This document shows, piece by piece, positions 31,106 to 40,149 of a stretch of 47,274 nucleotides of DNA. The number at the start of each line of letters is the position of its first letter. Position 1 is the first letter of the stretch. A program made the translations under genes and the position numbers. Under the pieces are notes generated by a model. It saw only the letters and a program-made list of their open reading frames with translations. It did not search any database and was not told the origin of the DNA. Origin of the DNA: Galdieria sulphuraria (taxonomy: Eukaryota > Rhodophyta > Bangiophyceae > Galdieriales > Galdieriaceae). The DNA is taken from assembly GCF_000341285.1 (NCBI RefSeq), contig NW_005178407.1, forward strand, positions 1-47,274, written 5' to 3'.

Positions 31106-33446
31106 ATGTGGAAAATTACTTGTGAGAGAGGTCGACAATGGTGGGATTGGCAAGAAGAAGGTGGTTCAGAAGAGTTGATAAACCAAGTGGAAACGGCTAG
31201 AAAGGACTTTGAGAAGAACAAGCACCAACAAAAGCACTCTGCAGATCGAATACTTAGAACCATTGCATTGTATAGACCGTTGAATGAAGCGTATGGGATG
31301 GATGATGTTACCGATTATATGAAGAGTTTGGATAAGAGAATGAGTCAAGAGGATGAAGGGAAACGTTACCGGATACAATTGGAGAAAAGTTTAGCAACTG
31401 CTATACAGTATTATAGAAGACTACAAATGTCTGATGGCCATTGGCCTGGAGACTACGGAGGGCCTATGTTTCTGTTACCTGGACTGGTAATCGTTTGTTA
31501 TATCACTGAAACAGATTTGGGCAACGAAACGAAAAAGGAAATGAAAAGATATTTGTATAATCACCAAAACGAAGATGGTGGTTGGGGTTTACATATAGAA
31601 GCTCCTTCTTCAATGTTTGGAACTGCGATGAATTATGTAGCTTTGAGAATATTAGGGGTTGACAGGGATGATTCCGCCGCAATAGCTGCGAGAAATTGGA
31701 TTCTTCAAAGAGGAGGAGCGCTAGGCATTCCTTCCTGGGGAAAGTTGTATTTGGCAGTGTTAGGATTATATCATTGGGATGGACTAAATCCTCTCACCCC
31801 CGAAATGTGGATTCTTCCTTATTGGGTACCCATTCATCCTGGAAGATTTTGGTGCCATTGTAGAATTGTTTATTTGCCGATGAGCTATTTGTATGGAAGA
31901 AGAGCAACTGCTAAGGAAACATCGTTAATTCGAGAACTCAAGGAAGAACTCTATTTGGACAATTTTGATCAGATTGATTGGAATGCACAGAGAGAGAATT
32001 GTTGCAAAGAAGATATTTACACACATCGTCCCAAAGTGCAAAGTTGGCTATGGACCATTTTGAGTTGGTATGAAAAATTTCCTATTCCAGGAAAGTCTTA
32101 TCTTCGCAATCTTGCATTGGAAGAAACCCTCCTTCAAGTAAAGAAGGAAGATGAATATACTGACTTTATATGCATTGGACCAGTAAACAAAGTTCTCAAT
32201 ATGCTTTGTTGTTATTTTGATGATCCTTATTCGGAACATTTTAAGAAACATATTCCAAGATTGAAAGATTACCTGTGGTTAGCAGAGGATGGTATGAAGA
32301 TGCAAGGTTATAATGGTTCTCAGTTGTGGGATACTGCGTTTTCTGCACAAGCTTTATGTGAGGCGGGTTCCATTACAAGGCATCATTTTCCTTCAACATT
32401 ACAATTGGCTCACCATTATTTGGATATTGCACAAGTGCGAGAAAATGTTCCACAAGGAGAAAGATATTATCGTCATATATCAAAAGGAGCTTGGCCATTC
32501 TCTACAAGAGATCATGGTTGGCCTATATCAGATTGCACAGCAGAAGGACTCAAAGCTGTATTGGCATTGGAAGCCTGTGGAAGTATTCCAAAAGAGCAAT
32601 TCTTTTCTCATGAACGATTATTCGTAAGTTTTCTTTTGTGTTGTTCTTATTCTTTCAAATACATATTTAATGGATTAGGATGCTGTTGATGTTAGTTTAT
32701 CGCTACAAAATAAAGATGGAGGTTGGGCCACTTATGAAAACACGAGAAGTTATTCATGGCTCGAATGGATAAACCCTTCAGAAGTATTTGGAGATATAAT
32801 GATCGATTATTCTTGTGTAGAATGTACTTCATCTTCTATTCAAGGTTTAGCAGCCTTTAGAGCTCGACATCCTGGTCATAGAAGAGCACAAGTGGATATA
32901 GCTATTGAAAGAGGCGCTCGTTATATTGAAAGTATTCAGAGACCTGATGGTTCTTGGTATGGTTCTTGGGGCGTTTGTTTTACTTATGGTACTTGGTTTG
33001 GAGTGGAAGGTTTGGTAGCTGCAGGTCGTACATTTGAGTCTTGTGAAAGTTTACCTAAAGCTTGTCGCTTTTTATGTTCCAAACAGAAATCCGATGGTTC
33101 ATGGGGAGAAAGTTATCGTTCTTGTACGGATAAAGTTTGGATGGAAGCTGAACAAGGTCAAGTGGTACACACTGCTTGGGCAGTGATTGCTTTGATCAAA
33201 GCTATTTGTACAAGTCACTCCATGTGGCATTCGGATGTTCATGTATCCCATCAAGCATATCATTCCAGTATTCGTAAAGGAATTGATTTCTTATTAGAAA
33301 GTCAGTTGGAAAATGGGGATTGGCCACAACAGAGAATATCTGGTGTGTTCAATCGCAATTGTATGATCAGTTATTCCAATTATCGCAATATCTTCCCATT
33401 ATGGGCAATTGCTTTGTATCGAAGTCGATGTTTAGAAGAAATTTAA
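31106..33446 (+). CDS. Cycloartenol synthase (oxidosqualene cyclase)
   Basis: This enzyme cyclises 2,3-oxidosqualene at the ER membrane to the first sterol-skeleton product. Exon 1 (31106 to about 32623) and exon 2 (from about 32679 to 33446) give about 760 residues, the family length. I chose ATG 31106 (MWKITCERGR) over the ATG-less upstream frame because plant enzymes begin with MWK. The catalytic DCTAEG motif is present with Asp at residue 476. Product-determining positions are of the cycloartenol type: Tyr in MQGYNGSQLWD (residue 402), His in DHGWPISD (470) and Ile two residues before the catalytic Asp (474). Lanosterol synthases usually change these. Several QW repeats are visible (DGGWGLH, DGSWYGSW, NGDWPQQ). 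So the cell should make sterols by the plant/algal route. Confidence 0.95.
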
Positions 33447-33521
33447 TGATTGAGTGGTGATTGGTTGTGTTTCGATAAAGCAAGTGAATTTTTTTTTATT
33501 TTCCACACAAAATGAAAACAC

Positions 33522-35129
33522 TCACGAAGAAGAAGAACAATGGCAAGTACCCTCTTTACCCAATTGAACCAAGTCAGGAATATAGATACTGGTATCCAAT
33601 GTGTCTGAAAGACGTGCTCCAAAAGGTGCATAAGGATAAGTATAAGAAACGGTTACCGTCACAGGATAAGAACCAGAATACTTATCACTAGGCAGATCGA
33701 AATGCCATGAAACTTCCACTTGTTCCATTTCATGAATAGAGTCATATTTCATGGCAGTTAATGGAATGACTTTGACTTGGGAAGAAATATTGAGTTGTAC
33801 ATGCACATGTTGCATAGTGGATGCTCCCACATTTTCAATTCTCAACGATGCTCCATAACGTTTAGGTGATTCTGTCAACATCATCGGAGAAGGATTGAAA
33901 TAAATGACATGATGAGGTGGAGCATCTTGAGGCTTTCCTGGACGAATGCGATACATTTTCACACCATGGCCTTGAACATATGCCGATATAAAATGACGAA
34001 TGGTGGTCTCTTGTTTGGTCCACAAGTCTCGGAGAATGTAGACATCATAATATGATGGCATTCTTACTTGTTCAATTGTAGTGTTGATGACTCCAGGACC
34101 ATTACTACTGAAAAGAACAATGGCAACATCTCCATTTGCTAATGGTTTCGTGACAACATCTTGTGCGATGTCACTCTTCACACGTATTCCTTGAACACCA
34201 AGCACATCTTGATCCACATCTATCACTTCCTTATTGGTCAATATCATCTTGGTGGCTTCCGTCATGTTGATGACATCCGTTCCAACCACAAGAGGTGCGG
34301 CCATGATGGACCATAAACTAAAGTGGGTGATATATTCTTCCGTGGTCATTCCCCCATTTCCTACTTCCAACATATCTGGGTTGTTCCAATGCCCAGGTCC
34401 TGCTTTAGAACCATGTAAAATATTCTGTTCATAACGGTCTCGCATCACATCATAATTATCTGCAATATCATCCGTTGTTCTCCATAAATTGGCAACATCA
34501 GATGCCCATCTCCAAGGATAGACATCGGGATCCCATCCATTGCACATACTAAACACTATATGTCTTCCTGTCTTGTTCAATGCATCTCTAAAGTCTGAAT
34601 AGAGTTTCTGAGCAACTTGTTCATGACTCCATCCTGGAAATTCCCAAAAAGGTACATTACACCAATCAAACTTGATATAATCAACTCCCCAATCAGCAAA
34701 CTGTTGGGCATATTCCTCATAATGGCCATAACTACCAGGAAAACCTGCACATGTACGAGTACCAGCACAATTATAGATACCAAACTTAAAACCCAAAGAA
34801 TGAATATAATCAATCACTGGCTTAATACCATGAGGAAACTTAAAAGGGTTGGGTTGTAAAGACCCATCTGGTGCTCTTTCTGGTGCTTCCCAACAATCAT
34901 CAGGATAAATGTATTCGTAACCAAGTTCCAACATTCCAGCGTCCTTCATAGCTTTAGCTGTCTTCATAAGTGTTTCACCATCATATTGGCAATGATAAAA
35001 GTTCCAGGTGTCATAACCCATAGGTGGAGTTCTAGCCAAGCCATTATCTAAAGCAAAGGTAAAGGAAAAGCAAAAAGCAATAATAATCAACCAAAAAATG
35101 ATAGTGGTGACTATTGGTGATGGAACCAT
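33522..35129 (-). CDS. Secreted alpha-galactosidase, glycoside hydrolase family 27
   Basis: This hydrolase releases terminal alpha-linked galactose. The single exon encodes 535 residues with an N-terminal signal peptide or anchor (hydrophobic residues 8-26, cleavage expected before LDNG). GH27 signatures are clear: LARTPPMGYDTWN, YEYIYPDDCW, FGIYNCAGTRTCAG, the nucleophile D155 in YIKFDWC, and the acid/base D221 in LWRTTDDI. NNPDMLEVGNGGMT and MAAPLVVGTDV complete the barrel. The C-terminal part has an antiparallel-sheet domain and then an immunoglobulin-like beta region (NIGASTMQHV-like spacing, residues about 420-520) similar to NEW3 domains, with several N-glycosylation sites. The natural substrate may be external galactosides or floridoside, the red algal galactosyl-glycerol; this is inference. 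Confidence 0.93.
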   Translation of the reverse strand: MVPSPIVTTIIFWLIIIAFCFSFTFALDNGLARTPPMGYDTWNFYHCQYDGETLMKTAKAMKDAGMLELGYEYIYPDDCWEAPERAPDGSLQPNPFKFPHGIKPVIDYIHSLGFKFGIYNCAGTRTCAGFPGSYGHYEEYAQQFADWGVDYIKFDWCNVPFWEFPGWSHEQVAQKLYSDFRDALNKTGRHIVFSMCNGWDPDVYPWRWASDVANLWRTTDDIADNYDVMRDRYEQNILHGSKAGPGHWNNPDMLEVGNGGMTTEEYITHFSLWSIMAAPLVVGTDVINMTEATKMILTNKEVIDVDQDVLGVQGIRVKSDIAQDVVTKPLANGDVAIVLFSSNGPGVINTTIEQVRMPSYYDVYILRDLWTKQETTIRHFISAYVQGHGVKMYRIRPGKPQDAPPHHVIYFNPSPMMLTESPKRYGASLRIENVGASTMQHVHVQLNISSQVKVIPLTAMKYDSIHEMEQVEVSWHFDLPSDKYSGSYPVTVTVSYTYPYAPFGARLSDTLDTSIYIPDLVQLGKEGTCHCSSSS

Positions 35130-35424
35130 ATTCGATTAAAAAATAGCACAACTGCTTTAGAATGGATTCCATGATGACTGTATTTAAAGGAATGAAAAGG
35201 TACAACGATTCATGGAAAGACATCTCGTCACGAGGACATGAAATGAGAGCAAGGCTGGAGAAGCATGCTTGAGGTAAGTATGTCCCTGAGAATAGACAAA
35301 CAGAATATGCTCTATCCAACTACTGGAGTGGAATGTATTTTCTTCCCAAAGTGTTTATAAACCTCACTTTTGTAAACAAAGAAGAAGTTTCTCTTTCAAC
35401 GCATCCTTACAATATAATATAAAC
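35130..35424. other. Intergenic, alpha-galactosidase promoter side
   Basis: Roughly 295 bases between the alpha-galactosidase start and the stop of the small unknown gene, both on the minus strand. It should hold the alpha-galactosidase promoter; I see no distinct element. Confidence 0.35.
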
Positions 35425-35781
35425 TTAATGAGCTAAAACAACTAATCGCTTTCTACTTGTAGGGTTGACTTGTATTCGATCTGAAGATCGGAACCAGCCT
35501 TGATAACCTCCCAGCTCCTCGTTTTCAACCCAAAGACGAACTTGAAAACCATCAATCTGGAAACAAGTGACTCCAGCTTCTACTAAACTCCTATCCACAT
35601 TCAACAGTGCTTCCAAGTGTGACTGACTCCAAGTTAAGACAACTGACGAAACTTTCTCAAAGGAAATGTTTTGAGCTTCTAAAGTAGTGAGGAACAATAC
35701 AGGTACAGTCACTTGGTTACCAATATTTAAAGAGAAAAGTCTTCTTTCCAAATGGGGTTCCTTTTCTTCACACTCATTCAT
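35425..35781 (-). CDS. Small hypothetical protein
   Basis: A 118-residue open frame with a plausible ATG. It is acidic at the start (MNECEEKEPHLERR), then has beta-like segments (NQVTVPVLFLTTLEAQ, CFQIDGFQVRLWVENEEL) and a basic tail (TSRKRLVVLAH). There is no targeting signal. I recognise no family. Its codon composition is similar to real neighbours and it occupies an otherwise empty gap, so it may well be a gene. Confidence 0.45.
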   Translation of the reverse strand: MNECEEKEPHLERRLFSLNIGNQVTVPVLFLTTLEAQNISFEKVSSVVLTWSQSHLEALLNVDRSLVEAGVTCFQIDGFQVRLWVENEELGGYQGWFRSSDRIQVNPTSRKRLVVLAH

Positions 35782-36147
35782 TGCCCACTGAGAAAAGGAC
35801 TAAGGTTACTTTGGTATATCGCTTCACAGATACTATTATTGAATATCCATTGTGACCGAATAATAGGAGAATGTCACAATAGGGAATGGACAACACACCA
35901 TATCTCCTCTTTTATTTTTTTATATATGAAGATCTTGTAACCTTGTTCTATTCTTATGAAACAATCATCTCAGGATGAATACGATGAAGGTAGAAAAAGT
36001 ATGCATTATTCATTCCCATACAAAGCATATATATATATATATATATATAGATAGATAACAACACTTGTACACCCCAACATAAATAGACTACTCTAACCAA
36101 CAAACTATAAACATTCAAAATAGACGCAACTCTATACCTGAATAAAA
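35782..36147. other. Intergenic region with (TA) repeat
   Basis: About 366 bases. It contains a TA microsatellite with two or three GATA units at 36,026-36,057. Nothing else is supported. Confidence 0.4.
36026..36049. repeat. (TA)n microsatellite followed by GATA units
   Basis: An AT dinucleotide run followed by a few GATA repeats, located about 100 bases beyond the Wee1-like stop codon, so in its 3' flank. Confidence 0.75.
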
Positions 36148-38079
36148 CTAAGAAATAGAAGAAACAAAAGCTTCCAAAGCTTTACAACGTTGTCTCTCTT
36201 GGCTAAGTTGTTGCTCCAACTGAGCAATTCTTTTGTCCTTTCTATCTTCAGAAGCAACTCGATGAATAATGTCTCTAGCACAAGGACGAAGATAAGGATC
36301 GGGACAAAGCATCTCCTTAATTAAACTAGCCAGTTCGCTACTCACAGTCATTGGCTCAAGATGACCTTGTCTTATGTCATGCCACTCTTCTCCACCACTT
36401 GGCAATGGAACCTTTGACTCACGACATAACTCATAAGCTGTCATTCCCAAAGAAAAGATATCGGCCTTTGTTAAAAACTGATAGTTTTCTTCCAAAAGCT
36501 CTGGAGCAATGTATCTCGAGTCTCCTTCAGATAAATCTATGCGATAACCCTGTACTATGGTATCTTCGGCAAGAGCAGTAAGTCCCAAGTCTCCAATCTT
36601 ACATGTCCCATTGGAGGTCATATAAATATTTTCTGGTTTAATATCCAAATGAACGAGTCCCTTTTCATGATAAATGGCTAATCCTGAAGCAATTTGATAG
36701 ATAAATTCTCTCATTCTCTCTGTATCAAATACAAGATTTCCACTCTTCCATAACGACATGACAGAGCCTCCTTCACATAATTCTGTTTGAATGTACAAAA
36801 TATCGTCTTCAATCCACGCAGTAAAGTATCTCACCACATATGGATTGTCAGTCATGGCAGCTAAGGCATATACTTCCCTAAGAACATTTTGCATTTCAGC
36901 TTGATTCCTTATTTTTCGACGCGTACTTTTGACAGCATACAACCAGCCGTCTAATCTTTGGCGACATTTGAACACTTTTCCAAAAGTTCCAGATCCAATT
37001 TCTTCGATTTCTTCAAAATCGTCCTTGTAAGATGAGAGTCGTCCAGTTGAAAAGGCTGAGAAACTAAGATGATCTTCTTCACTACTACTATTATCAAATT
37101 CATCATTTTCTTGTTCATTGCAGACAACAGAGTCACTATGAGACATCAAAAGGGAGGTAGAATCAAAGGCAAGGCTTTTTGAGACATTGGAGCAGCAGCT
37201 TATAATACTGCTTGCTGGCATATCCAATGAAGTATCTTCTTGAGGAGAGCTGAAACCTTGTGATCTTGCTTCTGGAGAAAATGGATTCATATTACAAGGT
37301 GCTGGATTAGCAATTGTTCTAATAGGAGAACACAATGAACATCTACGGATAGAAGGAGAGAATCTCATTCGGCTTTCTTCTCGCCACTTCTTATGACAAT
37401 AGGGACATGTAAATACTTTTTCACAGCTAACTGGAGTATTCAGAAGATTGGTTGTAGAACATTTATCACTCATAAAGTCTGTTTGAAGCTTTTTCTGTTC
37501 TGTCACAGGGGAACATAGTTCTTGATAACTATCTTCTTGCATCCAATTGTCTCTTTCTATATCTTCTTCATTGTTTCTAGAACCAGGATTTTGATTCTTC
37601 AAAGTTGGTTCATAAGCCAGCGGTATATCCATAGCTCCAGTAGGTGATGATGGAAACAGAGGAGGCTTACAGGATTCAGTTGTATAAGACTTTTCTCTTA
37701 TATTGCCTTTGTCAAAAACATGATTTTGGAGACACTGCAGTGGTTTCTCTTGAGTTTTTAAAATATTTTCTTTTTCAGTTCTGTCAACCTGAGGAATATT
37801 CTTACTGCTAGTGAGTGTATTTCTAGCTTGTTGGTTTCCTATTATTTGTATATCTTCTTTAAAGCTTAAGTTGGTTCTTTTAGGCGACGAAAACAAGTTT
37901 CCTGTTGTCTGCTGCCCAGTTCCAAAGAATCTTGGGCGTCTTCTAGCACGGTGGTTGGGAGACTTGACTGGTGTTGGAGGAGGTTCCAAGTCCTCTTCTT
38001 CGTTATTCAAACTCTTGGTTAAATTTTCGATACTCGTTTCTTCACGTTCAACCTGTTTTCTTCTTCTAGGAGTCATCAT
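36148..38079 (-). CDS. Wee1-type protein kinase
   Basis: Wee1 phosphorylates the inhibitory tyrosine of cyclin-dependent kinases and delays mitosis. The single exon encodes 643 residues. Residues 1-350 are mostly disordered and basic to Ser-rich, with a Cys4 motif at C225, C228, C247 and C250. The kinase domain spans about 355-610: IGSGTFGKVFKC glycine loop, YAVKST catalytic Lys, LVHLDIKPENIYM catalytic loop and IGDLGLTAL in place of the usual DFG, which is normal for Wee1 (DLG). EGDSRYIAPELL is the Wee1-specific activation segment. The C terminus ends in a coiled coil (IAQLEQQLSQERQRCKALE). The gene lies divergent from the 206-residue unknown. All catalytic residues look intact. Confidence 0.9.
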   Translation of the reverse strand: MMTPRRRKQVEREETSIENLTKSLNNEEEDLEPPPTPVKSPNHRARRRPRFFGTGQQTTGNLFSSPKRTNLSFKEDIQIIGNQQARNTLTSSKNIPQVDRTEKENILKTQEKPLQCLQNHVFDKGNIREKSYTTESCKPPLFPSSPTGAMDIPLAYEPTLKNQNPGSRNNEEDIERDNWMQEDSYQELCSPVTEQKKLQTDFMSDKCSTTNLLNTPVSCEKVFTCPYCHKKWREESRMRFSPSIRRCSLCSPIRTIANPAPCNMNPFSPEARSQGFSSPQEDTSLDMPASSIISCCSNVSKSLAFDSTSLLMSHSDSVVCNEQENDEFDNSSSEEDHLSFSAFSTGRLSSYKDDFEEIEEIGSGTFGKVFKCRQRLDGWLYAVKSTRRKIRNQAEMQNVLREVYALAAMTDNPYVVRYFTAWIEDDILYIQTELCEGGSVMSLWKSGNLVFDTERMREFIYQIASGLAIYHEKGLVHLDIKPENIYMTSNGTCKIGDLGLTALAEDTIVQGYRIDLSEGDSRYIAPELLEENYQFLTKADIFSLGMTAYELCRESKVPLPSGGEEWHDIRQGHLEPMTVSSELASLIKEMLCPDPYLRPCARDIIHRVASEDRKDKRIAQLEQQLSQERQRCKALEAFVSSIS

Positions 38080-38686
38080 TTCATCACAACAACCAGTCCA
38101 TCACAACACAACTCCAGAAATGCACTTTTCCAAATTTAAAATAGGCGGGCTTTTATTTTTTTCTTCTTTCACATAATACATATGGATTTCCGTGTACGGT
38201 GTTGACTGACAACGAAGTCATAGCAGAGCATATACTTTGTTAATTAAACACCATTCATTCTTAGCCAAGTGCTCATGTCAAAGAGTTGTCTATGTCAACT
38301 CCCCACCTTTTATACCTGGCTTATTTCTATGAATAAAAGACCTCCACAAGAGTCACGAGGAGGAGTTGCAAAAACCTCTTTGTTGTATTTACCAGGAAAG
38401 AATCGTTTTATTATAAAGGGGATTGTTTCATATAGTCAGTGAAACAAAGCGTCAACAGGTCTTGGTATTTCCTTCTCCTTTGACCCCAAAAACTAAACTG
38501 ACAGACTCCTACGGTCCTTTTTGCTTTATTAACATATACATACTTACATGTTTCTTGGAAAGAATATTTAAGGTCAAAAAGAAAAGTTCCTCCATTTGTC
38601 CACCCAAAGCGATAAAATTTCTCTCAACCTTTTGATATTTCGATGAAAGGCTTGGACGATTCTTTGGTCTAAACTATTCAACACCA
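38080..38686. other. Divergent intergenic region with a possible short upstream exon
   Basis: About 600 bases between the Wee1-like start and the next plus-strand ATG. A short ATG-initiated open stretch (38,329 to about 38,439, 37 codons, MNKRPPQESRGGVAKTSLL) reads like coding DNA. The frame of the next gene is open upstream of its ATG to about 38,636, so a first exon spliced into it is possible. No other element is recognised. Confidence 0.3.
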
Positions 38687-39307
38687 ATGAGACCCCCTTT
38701 TACTACACTTATACTGCATACGTGGAAAGAACATGGAAAACCAAAACCTTGGAAAAAGTTGTTTCTAGACACCGAGGAGGAAGAAGAAAGTGAAACGAAA
38801 AGAATACAGGACAAGACAAAGGAAAACTTGTCAAGTTACAAAGCAAGGAATTCACATAGAGTGGTGAGGTCAGTTTCTTTAGATCAAATCTCTTCCAAAA
38901 AGCTTTCTCCAGTTCTTGCTTTGGATATGGGAGATGACTCGGGTCACCTTGTAACTATTCGAAAATCTCATAGCATAGCAGAGGGCTTATCTTGCTCGTC
39001 AGAAGAGTCTCGTCTCATGAAGAGGCACTCACCGTTATGGAAAAAGAATGAAGAGAGTTTTGAAAAGTTTTCATCTTTCATAGGAGTTGCTAAAAAGTCA
39101 AGAAGCTTTCATGAAGGCTTAGTTGCAAAGAAAGAACCCTGTTTAAACAAACCGCCTTGTTATTCTTCCCCCAACGTTGGGAAAGAAAGTCCTTGGTGGA
39201 AAACTTCTTCTGAAGAGGTACGGTTCGATTACCGAAAGCTGCGGTGTAACAACAACAACAACAACAACACGTTCTCTTCCACTCAGTCCGTTACCCCAAG
39301 TTTCTAA
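38687..39307 (+). CDS. Hypothetical basic protein with repeated Ser phosphosite-like motifs
   Basis: A 206-residue protein of low complexity rich in Ser, Lys and Glu, probably disordered. It carries three related short motifs: RSVSLDQI (about residue 62), RKSHSIAEGL (about 92) and KKSRSFHEGL (about 138). All have a basic residue three before a Ser and a hydrophobic residue after it, as in sites for basophilic kinases and 14-3-3 proteins. An Asn run from an AAC repeat lies near the C terminus. No domain is recognised. The ATG at 38687 is the first in frame, but the open frame continues about 50 bases upstream, so the true N terminus may be longer. Confidence 0.5.
   Translation: MRPPFTTLILHTWKEHGKPKPWKKLFLDTEEEEESETKRIQDKTKENLSSYKARNSHRVVRSVSLDQISSKKLSPVLALDMGDDSGHLVTIRKSHSIAEGLSCSSEESRLMKRHSPLWKKNEESFEKFSSFIGVAKKSRSFHEGLVAKKEPCLNKPPCYSSPNVGKESPWWKTSSEEVRFDYRKLRCNNNNNNNTFSSTQSVTPSF
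39248..39269. repeat. (AAC)n trinucleotide repeat encoding polyasparagine
   Basis: About seven AAC codons inside the 206-residue unknown gene. Such coding microsatellites often vary in length between isolates. Confidence 0.8.
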
Positions 39308-39549
39308 AAGCTGTTGTGGGATGGTGTTTTGTCTTTCCTAACTCTTTGATATTCTTACTTGTGATAGGCTTTTTTTGGACGATTTTGTGTGAATATATTT
39401 GAAACAACATAAACTCAAAGAAGAGCTTTGCTTTCACAAAGTTTCTTTTTTCCGTTTACTGTATGTTCTCTCTATTGACAATTTCACTCTTTAAAAGTTC
39501 CAACTCACTTTGTCCACTCCTGTTTCAAGCAATTATACCAGTTCGTACC

Positions 39550-40149
39550 TCAAGCTGCAGTTGAAACCTGTGGAGTTGCTTTCAAGTCATTGAGTCCTTG
39601 ACTATTACAAGAATATGCAAGAGAGTCCTTGTATTTCTTATAACGCGCCACTACTGTCGGGTAAGTGTACTTGTAGAATTTCTCCATGTTAGCTACCACT
39701 GCACTTTCTATCAACGTGCCAATTCCCATAATATTTGCAGTACAATCTCCAACCATAACATGTTTGCACTGTTCTTCTCCAGCAGGTTCAACTGTAACCT
39801 GTCCTCGGGTAACCACTCTGTCTTCCAACTTTCCCAAAGGACGGTTTATAAACACTTGACAAAAAGGGGCAGAAATGTCGTTCCACGTTTGTACATCTTC
39901 AAAACCCGTAAAAAACTTTTCTACATATTTTCTGGCCATCTTTGCCAACTCAAAAAACTCCATTCTCGGAGTGTAACGAACTCTACGGTGACCCGTTCCG
40001 TCAGAATCCATCCACTCCTCTTCTATTTCTATTTTCTCAAAATTACTTTTCTTCTCATTGCATAGAAAGCGAAGAAACTCGTTGGACGACCTCACTTTCC
40101 AAAACTCCTCTCTATTCATAGGAAGAAAACAGACAATATGAAACTTCAT
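39550..40149 (-). CDS. Putative SRPBCC/START-like lipid-binding protein
   Basis: A 199-residue single-exon protein. Its pattern of alternating strands with a long C-terminal helix suggests the helix-grip (SRPBCC) fold: MNREEFWKVRSSNEFLRFLC, then EEWMDSDGTGHRRVRYTP and GQVTVEPAGEEQCKHVMVGD. It ends with GIGTLIESAVVANMEKFYKY, the long helix expected to close the cavity. Proteins of this shape bind lipids or other hydrophobic ligands. I recognise this from pattern only; the exact family is not certain. No targeting signal is evident. Translation may also begin at the Met of MNREEF, 10 residues further in. Confidence 0.45.
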   Translation of the reverse strand: MKFHIVCFLPMNREEFWKVRSSNEFLRFLCNEKKSNFEKIEIEEEWMDSDGTGHRRVRYTPRMEFFELAKMARKYVEKFFTGFEDVQTWNDISAPFCQVFINRPLGKLEDRVVTRGQVTVEPAGEEQCKHVMVGDCTANIMGIGTLIESAVVANMEKFYKYTYPTVVARYKKYKDSLAYSCNSQGLNDLKATPQVSTAA

